Source: Bacteroidota bacterium
GTDB lineage: Bacteria > Bacteroidota > Bacteroidia > 2-12-FULL-35-15
Assembly: GCA_016707685.1 (NCBI GenBank)
Contig: JADJHE010000004.1
Coordinates: 1 to 64,000 of the forward strand
Direction: 5' to 3'
DNA: 64,000 nt
Below, piece by piece: positions 42,001 through 47,614 of this stretch (the stretch's first letter is position 1; every line of letters starts with the position of its first letter). The notes under the pieces are model-generated. The model saw only the letters and a list, made by a program, of their open reading frames with translations. It was not told where the DNA came from and searched no databases. The translations under genes and the position numbers were made by a program.

Positions 42001-45000
42001 GTTCCACCATTTATTGAATAGGTATAAGGACCAGTTGAACCAGAAGCAGTAACAGTTACTGATCCGTTTGTTCCACCATTACAACTCACATTTGTTTGAG
42101 CTGTAATTGAAGCTGTTAATCCTGATAAATCATTTACAGTAGTTGACGAAGTTGCAGTACAACCATTTGCATCAGTAACAGTAACTGTATATCCAGATGC
42201 TGCTAAACCTGTTGCCGCAGCAGCTGATCCACCACTTGGTGACCAAGCATACGAATAGGTTGTAGTTCCACCAGATGCTGTTGCTGTTGCCGAACCATTT
42301 GCCAATCCACAAGTTGAATTTGTACTTACCGTTGATACTGTTAATAATGTTGGCTGTGTAACCGTTGTTGTTGCTGTACGTGTACAACCGTTTGCGTCAG
42401 TAATGGTAACTGTATATGTTCCTTGAGAAAGAGCAGATGCAGTTGCATTTGTTCCTCCTGAAGGAGCCCAAGCATAAGTGTAACCTGGAGTTCCACCACC
42501 AGCAACTACTGTTGCTGTACCATTTGAACCACCAAAACAAGATACTGGAGTATTACTCATTGTACTTGTAATTACCGTAGGTTGAGCAATCACAGCTGTT
42601 GCTGTTGAAGTACATCCTGTATTATCTGTAACTGTTACAGTATATGTATTTGCCACCAATCCAGAAGCCGTTGCTCCGGTTCCACCACTAGGTGCCCATG
42701 AATAATTGTATGGAGAAGTTCCACCTGCTGCAGTAACAGTTGCTGTTCCGGTTGCACCACCAAAGCATGTTGCATCTGTTTTAACTGTTGAAGCAGATAA
42801 TAAAGGAGGTTGAGTTATTGTTGCATTTGCAGTAACAACACAACCTACATTGTCGGTTACAGTTACTGTATAGGTTCCTGCTGTTAAAGCTGTAGCGGTT
42901 GTTCCTGTTCCACCACTTGGTGACCACGTTTGCGTATAAGGTGCACTACCACCAGAAATAGTTACTGAAGCAGAACCATTGTTTCCGCCAAAACAAGAAA
43001 CATTAGATATTACTGTTGTGTTTGCTGTTGGAGATCCACTATTATTTACTGCAACAGAATTTGTACTTGTACATCCATTATTATCAGTAACTGTAACAGT
43101 ATATGACCCTGCAGTTAAACTACCCGCAACTGATCCTGTCCCACCGCTCGGTGCCCAAGCATACGTATAAGGAGAAGTTCCACCAGTTACAACTACTGAA
43201 CCTTGACCATTTGCTGCACCACAAGTAGCATTTACAGCCGCCATTGTAAGTGTCATACCAGCTGGTTGAGTTATAATTGCTGTAGTAGTTGAAGTACAAC
43301 CATTCGCTGTTGTTACTGTAACGGTGTAGGTTCCTGCAATTAAACCGCTTGCTGTTGCAGCAGTTCCACCAGATGGCGTCCATGCAAAAGTGTAAGGAGT
43401 TGCTCCACCCACAGGATTAACTGTTGCAGAACCATTGCTTCCGCCAAAACAAGAAACATTTACTTGTGATGTAGATAAACTTGCAGAAGGACTAACTGTA
43501 ACAGTAACCGTAGCTGTATTTGTACAACCTAAAGCAGATGTACCAGTAACAGTATAGGTTGTTGTTGCAGCTGGATTTGCAAATGGAGATGCTCCTGTTG
43601 TTGCGCTTAATCCTGTTGCTGGTGCCCATGTATAGGTATTTGCGCCCGATGCTGTAACTGTTCCGCCAATTCCTTGACAAACGGTGATCGCTGGAACCGT
43701 AATCGTTGGTAATGGATTAACAGTTACAATAACTGTTGTTGTATTTGAACAACCTGCTGCTGTTGTACCTGTAACGGTATAAGTAGATGTTGCTGCTGGA
43801 TTAGCAGAAACTGTTGTTCCTGTTGTTGCACTCAATCCTGTTGCTGGTGACCATGCATAGGTTGATGCACCAGATGCAGTTAAAGAACCTGCCACACCCG
43901 AACAAATACTAATTGGTGCAACAGCAATTGTTGGCAAAGGATTAACCGTTACCACTACTGTTGCTGTATTCGTACATCCTGCTGCAGATGTTCCTGTAAC
44001 AGTATAAGTTGTTGTAGTTGCTGGATTTGCAGTAACAGAAGCACCTGTTGTTGCACTCAATCCAGTTGAAGGTGCCCATGAATAAGTAGATGCACCCGAT
44101 GCTGTTACTGTTCCTGGAGTTCCAGCACAAATTGCAATTGCAGGAACTGTAATGGTTGGTAATGGATTTACAGTAATCGTTGCAACTGCTGTTCCGGTAC
44201 AACCACCTGCTGTTCCTGTTACAGTATAACTTGTTGTAGAAGCAGGAGAACCTGTTACACTGTTTCCTGTTGTTGCACTTAAACCAGCTGTCCAAGTGTA
44301 TGTTGTTGCATTTGTTGCATTTAATGTAGCTGTTTGACCAACACAAATTGTTGGACTATTCACTGTAGGAACAATACTTGATCCTATTGTTATTGTAGCT
44401 ACAGCTGTACTAGTACAACCCAATGTAGTTCCTGTAACAGTATAGCTTGTTGTGGTTGCTGGTGAACCAGTTACAGTTGCTCCTGTTGTTCCACTTAATC
44501 CTGCAGTCCAAGAATAAGTTGATGCACCACTAGCAGTTAATGTTGCTGTTTGACTTGGACAAATAGTTGGTGAAAGAACCGTTGTTATTGGAAGAGGATT
44601 CACCGTTACAACTACCGTAGTTGTTCCTGTACATCCTGCTGCAGATGTACCAGTAACTGTGTACGTTGTTGTTGCAGGAGGATTAGCAGTAACGGATGCT
44701 CCTGTTGTAGAAGACAAACCTGTAGCTGGCGACCATGAATACGTTGATGCACCACTTGCTGTTAAAGTACCAGAAGCACCTGCACAAATGGTGATAGGAG
44801 CAGCACTGATTGCTGGCAACGGATTAACTGTTACTGTAACAGTTGTTGTACCTGTACAACCATTTGCAGTTGTACCTGTAACAGTATACGTTGTGGTTGC
44901 TGTAGGATTTGCAGTTACTGTTGCTCCTGAAGTAGCACTTAATCCTGTTGCTGGCGCCCATGCATAGGTATTTGCACCACCAGCTGTTAAGCTTGTAGAT

Positions 45001-47123
45001 GCTCCATTACAAATTGCAGCAGCAGGAATTGCTGCCATAACAGGCATTGGAAAAATGGTAACATTACTTGTTGTAGTTGAGGTACAACCAGCAACCGTAA
45101 CGGTATGTGTAACCGTATAAGTTCCAGCCGCAGCGTAAGTTACTCCAACTGGATTGTTTGTTGTAGACGTTCCTGGTGTTCCACTTGCAAAGGTCCAAGA
45201 ATACGTTCCAGTTGCACCTGTATTTGTGAACGAAAATGTATTACCAGTTAAACATTGATTAGGTGATTGTGTAAATGTTGAACTAGGAATTGGATTAACT
45301 GTTATTGTTAATGTTGTAGTTGTTGCACATTGCCCTGCAGTAGGCGTAAATGTATAAGTTGTAGTTGCCGTGTTGTTAAGAGCTGGAGACCAAGTACCTG
45401 TTATACCATTTGTAGAGGTAGTAGGTAATGCAGCTAAAGCTGTTCCGGAACAAATTGCTGGCACAGCAGCAAAAGTTGGTGTAACAGGATTATTGACCGT
45501 AACCGTGACCGTACCTGTATTGGTACAACCATTGGCTGCAGTTCCAGTTACTGTATAAGTTGTAGTTGTTGTTGGATTTGCAGTAACAGAAGTTCCTGTT
45601 GTTGCACTTAATCCTGTAGCATTTGTCCAAGTATATGTAGCTGCACCACTTGCTGTTAATGTTCCAGAGGAACCATTACAGATTGTAATTGCTGGAATTG
45701 TAACTGTCGGTCTTGCATTAACGGTAACAGTAGTTGTACTAGAACAAGTTCCACCTGCTGTTGTAGCAACAACTGTATAGGTGTATGTACCAGCAGCTAA
45801 TGCCGCACCAACACCCGTTGGATTTTGAGCAGTAGATGAATAAGCACTTGGTCCAGACCAACTGTATCCAGTAGCACCGGCTACAGCAGTAGCTGTTAAG
45901 TTAAATGCATTTCCTTGACAAACAGGGCCATTATTACCTGCAGTCAAAGTACATCCATTACACGGTGCTGGTGAAGTGTATGCTTGTGTTAACTGACAAG
46001 TAGCATCTGCACTAAAAGCGGCTGTAATAGAACATGCACCACCATTTGCAGTAATACCTGGCAATGTATAAGAAATTGGACTCACCCATGGTGATGGAAT
46101 AGTAACACTACCACCACAGCTACTAGAAACGGTTAGTGTTCCTGATGTTGGAGGGTAAACAAATGACATTGAACCTGTAACTGAATAAGTATTTGTAGCG
46201 GGAGCACAAGCACCTGGTGTAGCCGACAATGCTGTCATATTACAAAGAATATTACAGTTGGTGGAACCATCTGTACCCACAGCATTTTGCGCTACCGCAG
46301 AAATATTTGTAGGAACATTGGCGAAGTTCGTTATGAGCATCATATACCACTGACCCACAGTAGCAGCAGTAATATCAACTTGTTCGGTAGCAGCTGTAGA
46401 AAAACTGCAATCAATTGGTGCGGCTGTAACACCGCCACACATCGATGCTTGATCGGGAAATGGACCCCATAATGCAAAATCGATATCCACAGCTGCACTA
46501 TTGGACAAAGCAATTTGAATATTTCCTGCAGTAGCAATATTCATATAATACCATTGCGGGTTAGGTTGAGAAAGTAAACAACCGTAATTCGGACCAGCAG
46601 GAGCTGTTGTATTCGTAGCAGCCGGGAAAGTTACACCTGTTGCAGTACAAAAAGGTTGAGCACTTGAACAAGCTCCAGGAACTGGAGGTGGTGGCGGAGG
46701 TGGTGTAGTACTACATGACATAGTTGCAGTAAAACCAGCTGCAGTAATAGAACCATCGGATGTAAATGAAAAAGTAATACATTGCCCTGGATTAACAGTA
46801 ACCGTACCTGGAGTATTTGTTCCTGCAAACGTACCAATTTGAGGGGAACCAGTATTGGGCCCATTATAGATAATCAATCGATCACAACACGATTCTGTAT
46901 TGAAACTTGTAAAGTTAAATGTCAGATATTGTCCTGCTGGAGCGCATATTGTTTGTGTATACGTTAAACTATTTGCATAATTTCCTGTTCCACCTGGATC
47001 ATAAAATGTACCTCCACCACAAGCATAAGTGGTAGAAGAACCGGATGTCATGGTTATATCCTGAGCCAAAGAGGAACCGAACAAACTAACTATCGAAACA
47101 ATAACAAGTAAAAATTTTTTCAT
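36003..47123 (-). CDS. giant T9SS type B SprB-repeat adhesin-like protein B (3706 aa)
   Basis: One intact frame of 3706 codons. Order: signal peptide (1-20); a CUB-like domain (22-135, YACGGGTFYDPGG, SCCDRLIIYNG); a proline run (~138-146); a WYY/DIDFALWGPF domain (~148-295) shared with adhesin A; one ~95-residue Cys module (to ~390); about eight Ig-like units of 72-76 residues (ICAGASGTLTASGASTYSW pattern, ~470-1215) plus divergent ones; 27 SprB-type repeats of ~76 residues (~1216-3280), each with SCFGGSNGSATV-like and GTYTVTVTDANGC-like ends giving two Cys per repeat; Ig-like and PKD domains (VSYEWTFGDGS); and the gliding-associated type B sorting domain (last ~100). SprB-like proteins are mobile surface adhesins of gliding Flavobacterium. 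No PorP/SprF gene lies beside it. A small partner gene is 38 bases upstream. Confidence 0.88.
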   Translation of the reverse strand: MKKFLLVIVSIVSLFGSSLAQDITMTSGSSTTYACGGGTFYDPGGTGNYANSLTYTQTICAPAGQYLTFNFTSFNTESCCDRLIIYNGPNTGSPQIGTFAGTNTPGTVTVNPGQCITFSFTSDGSITAAGFTATMSCSTTPPPPPPPVPGACSSAQPFCTATGVTFPAATNTTAPAGPNYGCLLSQPNPQWYYMNIATAGNIQIALSNSAAVDIDFALWGPFPDQASMCGGVTAAPIDCSFSTAATEQVDITAATVGQWYMMLITNFANVPTNISAVAQNAVGTDGSTNCNILCNMTALSATPGACAPATNTYSVTGSMSFVYPPTSGTLTVSSSCGGSVTIPSPWVSPISYTLPGITANGGACSITAAFSADATCQLTQAYTSPAPCNGCTLTAGNNGPVCQGNAFNLTATAVAGATGYSWSGPSAYSSTAQNPTGVGAALAAGTYTYTVVATTAGGTCSSTTTVTVNARPTVTIPAITICNGSSGTLTASGAATYTWTNATGLSATTGTSVTANPTTTTTYTVTGTAANGCTNTGTVTVTVNNPVTPTFAAVPAICSGTALAALPTTSTNGITGTWSPALNNTATTTYTFTPTAGQCATTTTLTITVNPIPSSTFTQSPNQCLTGNTFSFTNTGATGTYSWTFASGTPGTSTTNNPVGVTYAAAGTYTVTHTVTVAGCTSTTTSNVTIFPMPVMAAIPAAAICNGASTSLTAGGANTYAWAPATGLSATSGATVTANPTATTTYTVTGTTANGCTGTTTVTVTVNPLPAISAAPITICAGASGTLTASGASTYSWSPATGLSSTTGASVTANPPATTTYTVTGTSAAGCTGTTTVVVTVNPLPITTVLSPTICPSQTATLTASGASTYSWTAGLSGTTGATVTGSPATTTSYTVTGTTLGCTSTAVATITIGSSIVPTVNSPTICVGQTATLNATNATTYTWTAGLSATTGNSVTGSPASTTSYTVTGTAGGCTGTAVATITVNPLPTITVPAIAICAGTPGTVTASGASTYSWAPSTGLSATTGASVTANPATTTTYTVTGTSAAGCTNTATVVVTVNPLPTIAVAPISICSGVAGSLTASGASTYAWSPATGLSATTGTTVSANPAATSTYTVTGTTAAGCSNTTTVIVTVNPLPTITVPAITVCQGIGGTVTASGANTYTWAPATGLSATTGASPFANPAATTTYTVTGTSALGCTNTATVTVTVSPSASLSTSQVNVSCFGGSNGSATVNPVGGATPYTFAWTPSGGTAATASGLIAGTYTVTVTTANGCTSTTTAIITQPAGMTLTMAAVNATCGAANGQGSVVVTGGTSPYTYAWAPSGGTGSVAGSLTAGSYTVTVTDNNGCTSTNSVAVNNSGSPTANTTVISNVSCFGGNNGSASVTISGGSAPYTQTWSPSGGTGTTATALTAGTYTVTVTDNVGCVVTANATITQPPLLSASTVKTDATCFGGATGTATVTAAGGTSPYNYSWAPSGGTGATASGLVANTYTVTVTDNTGCTSTATAVIAQPTVITSTMSNTPVSCFGGSNGTATVVAGGGTPGYTYAWAPSGGTNATASALSQGTYTVTITDANGCTRTATTTVTQPTLLTVSTVSTNSTCGLANGSATATASGGTTTYSYAWSPSGGSAAAATGLAASGYTVTVTDANGCTATSSTTVNDLSGLTASITAQTNVSCNGGTNGSVTVTASGSTGPYTYSINGGTTFQATGTFGTLAAGAYSVIARDANGCTFPVSVTIIEPSALTGAITAQVNVLCNGANTGSVTVAGNNGTSPYTYAINGVTFVASGTFAPLTAGSYTVTVRDANLCTITVPVVITQPTLLTASITSQTNNICFGGNAGAVTVSATGGTTAYTYALGAGAPQASGTFNALTAGSYTVNVTDGNGCTTTVPVTITEPTLVTVTATKVDATCGAPNGSLTATGSNGTPTYTYSINGITFQAGTTFTGLASGTYTVTVKDANGCTNTNTIAIVDLSGLTASITAQTNVSCNGGSNGTVTVTATGSTAPYSYSINGGALQSSGTFATLTQGTYTVTAQDANGCTVTVPVTITQPLVLTGAITAQTNVNCFGSSNGSVTVAATGGTSPYTYSINGGAAGASATFGSLAAATYTVTIADANSCTATVSVIITQPTALTLVTSAVPAICSASNGSASVVASGATPNYAYLWSGGGQQTATASNLPAGNYTVQVIDANGCQQTALVNVAANPGGAATIASITNVSCANANDGSITVSMGAGSTPPFTYAWNPSSQTGQTASGLAPASYTVTVTDGNGCIATANAVITQPAIITQTFGMTPVSCFGGSDGTITVTPNGGTAGYSYIWVPSGQTSQTATSLVAGTYTVTITDANGCTKTASSTVTEPTGMSLSETHVDANCNLSNGSATVTIAGGTGPYTYSWNTIPTQTTASVTGLAANTYACTVTDANGCSQIITVTIANLSGPVATVFSTINVSCNGGNNGAITVTTNGGTAPYTYSWNNGQTLPTATNLTAGTYTVNATDMNGCVASISGTVTEPLLFDINILGTDPSCSGSCNGSIISVANGGTAPYTYLWSPGGVTTQNVNNLCAGAYTLLATDANGCTSTKTLVLTNPAPVIASTYVTNVTCSGLCNGTAAVTTTSGNAPFAFAWSDPNSQATQLASGLCGGTYTVTVTDVTGCTTTATANVSVPNSLAVSITASGNVSCFGACDGFAQASVNGGSAPYSYMWMPTGTAGSNVNNLCAATYTVTVTDANGCSASTPVVITQPNPLVATITNTDVTCFGACDAEATAVYTGGTGPYTFLWTPGLQTTPTILNVCAGVNSLTVTDSHGCSVLTSTVVTEPTILAVTAVTSNSNCGNADGSACAQITGGVPPFIYSWNDPSTQAVACATGLNAGVYTISVTDNNGCSVVGVANVNDNTAPVVTIPTSTDVTCGGAANGSAQANIVGGFPPYITTWTPSAQTNTFANNLTGGTYSFVVTDASGCVGSASVIINEPTPVISAITGVTNVDCRLACNGTATVLAGGGTAPYNYLWNDVTTQTTATAIGLCAGSYTVTVTDANGCTSTSVATITEPTQLAISLLSSTNVSCQAGNNGAISITATGGTPGYTYQWTPNAGSAPQITNLVAGSYQVIVTDVNGCSRTTTIDITEPAALSGTPNANPTTCGNSNGSAGISMVGGVAPYAYVWTPSNGQTTAIITGVTAGTYSVVVTDANGCVYNSSSTVPNIAGPTIGQITFTPPLCSGQNNATATVIPNGGTPAYSYQWTGVGAQTTQTATALGSGTYSVTVRDANQCTASGSVTITEPAPTQIIVSPIDTICIGQLTQIYGAGYGGTPGYTYTWTPAGTFVGAGPHTVNPVNTTTYSVFATDANNCISPPQTITVFVNPPVVVTATDGVICDGSSITISASATGGNGGPYTYTWSNGANGASQTVSPTAPLSPMNYIVTANDNCSPTDTDTSTVIIHPQAVSFITVNDTAGCEDFTPTFTALSNIGVSYEWTFGDGSVAQTGSPIAHTYTTPGTYDITLSVTTAQGCTSTISSNQFIDVYPAPTAAFTSSPNPATSTAPLVLFQDQSVGAIFWAWDFGVPFVTSDSSSSQNPAYSYADTGIYVVQLIVSNSFGCTDTAYNDVEIQPEYVIYAPNAFTPLNHDGINDYFMPQGVGIDPNNFEMTIFDRWGNAIFKTTDINKGWDGKANGGDKVAQIDVYVWKIRTKDYRGDNHDYIGHVTIIK
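37280..43480 (-). repeat. 27 tandem SprB-type repeats inside the giant adhesin gene
   Basis: The coding repeat unit is about 76 codons. Each begins with a [ST]-C-[FN]-G-[GA]-x-[ND]-G motif, contains GG-x-[SA]-PY-x-Y-x-W in the middle and ends AGTYTVTVTDANGC followed by ITQPT or ITEPT. Units differ throughout at the DNA level, so this is not a fresh tandem array. From about repeat 7 to 12 the central W is replaced by SINGG.-type strands, giving two subtypes in blocks. Confidence 0.85.
43480..45720 (-). repeat. eight Ig-like repeats inside the giant adhesin gene
   Basis: Units of 72-76 codons with the pattern ICxGxxGTLTASGASTYSWxP, ATGLSATTGxSVTANP and TTTYTVTGTSAAGC, linked by TVTVNPLPTI. Units four and five lack a few residues (WTAGLSGTTG, WTAGLSATTG). 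One longer, divergent stretch interrupts the first and second copies (NPVTPTFAAVPAICSG and a PKD-like unit). Confidence 0.8.
45945..46690 (-). repeat. N-terminal modules of the giant adhesin shared with adhesin A
   Basis: This stretch encodes the WYY/DIDFALWGPF domain (46245-46690) and one ~95-residue Cys module (45945-46245; TATPGACAPATNTYSVTG ... FSADATCQLTQAY). Both align closely with the start of the 972-residue adhesin gene (48840-50475), including the join NCNILCNMTALSATPGAC. Confidence 0.7.
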
Positions 47124-47161
47124 CGGGGAGTACTTTAAATGTATTCTATACTGAATGCTTT

Positions 47162-47530
47162 CTATTTCAATTGAGGTTTAAAACTTTTTCCATCAAGGGT
47201 TAAAGAAAAAGTAATTTCCTTAAATTCTTGTCCAGGCATGATGGTTTCTGCTGGTATTATTTTACCATATTTTATTTCCATCTCTTTGGCAGAATACAAC
47301 TCTATTGTAGCATCTGTACCTGTAAAGTTAATTACTCTTCGTTTGTCATAAAAACGATACGCATCTAAATTGATAAAACCCGAATTAGCAGCATCCGCAT
47401 ATTTTTGAACATCAATATCTGATGTATTTTTTGTAATTATAAAATGTTCTTTCGTAGGCGCATTTTGCGCAAATAAAAAACCACTTAATAGCATTGCTAT
47501 TAAGCTTAGGAGTAGTTTGCTTTTCTTCAT
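47162..47530 (-). CDS. small secreted partner protein A, paralogue of the 124-aa protein at 35456-35830
   Basis: 122 residues with a signal peptide (about 1-21, MKKSKLLLSLIAMLLSGFLFA). The mature protein has HFIITKN, VQKYADAANSG, Arg-led strands, FTGTDATIELYSAKEMEIKYG and a C-terminal beta hairpin. The V..Y.DA.N ... F.TG....ELYSA.E pattern is shared with the other small protein of the cluster. Mature part has no Cys, no lipobox and no T9SS domain. Family not recognised. It lies between adhesin A (84 bases upstream) and the giant adhesin B (38 bases downstream), all on one strand, so co-transcription is likely. Pairing with a large adhesin happens twice in this cluster, which argues for a joint function. 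Confidence 0.65.
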   Translation of the reverse strand: MKKSKLLLSLIAMLLSGFLFAQNAPTKEHFIITKNTSDIDVQKYADAANSGFINLDAYRFYDKRRVINFTGTDATIELYSAKEMEIKYGKIIPAETIMPGQEFKEITFSLTLDGKSFKPQLK

Positions 47531-47575
47531 AACATCAACTTTTTTTAAAAACCTATCTAATATTTACACTATAAT

Positions 47576-47604
47576 GGTGCAAAAAAACACCAAATAGTTG
47601 CACC
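47576..47604. other. inverted repeat between adhesin A and small partner A genes
   Basis: GGTGCAA pairs with TTGCACC across a 15-base A-rich spacer, in the 84-base gap between the two genes. There is no T run after the stem on the minus strand, so it is not a typical terminator. It could be an attenuator or RNA-stability element. Confidence 0.3.
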
Positions 47605-47614
47605 TGTTAACAAC

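Noticed and set aside
37280..45720. Regular repeats that could suggest a CRISPR array or tandem satellite.
   Set aside because: Repeat period is ~216-230 bases, coding in one frame, and the DNA is diverged; CRISPR repeats are short and nearly identical.
36287..46967. Many open frames of 60-130 codons on the plus strand and in other minus frames inside the adhesin genes (e.g. 37227-37625, 44659-44967, 45370-45558).
   Set aside because: They lie fully inside the giant coding frame, are rich in Cys/Ser/Thr or Val/Pro because of the repeat codon pattern, and have no signal, motif or start context of their own.
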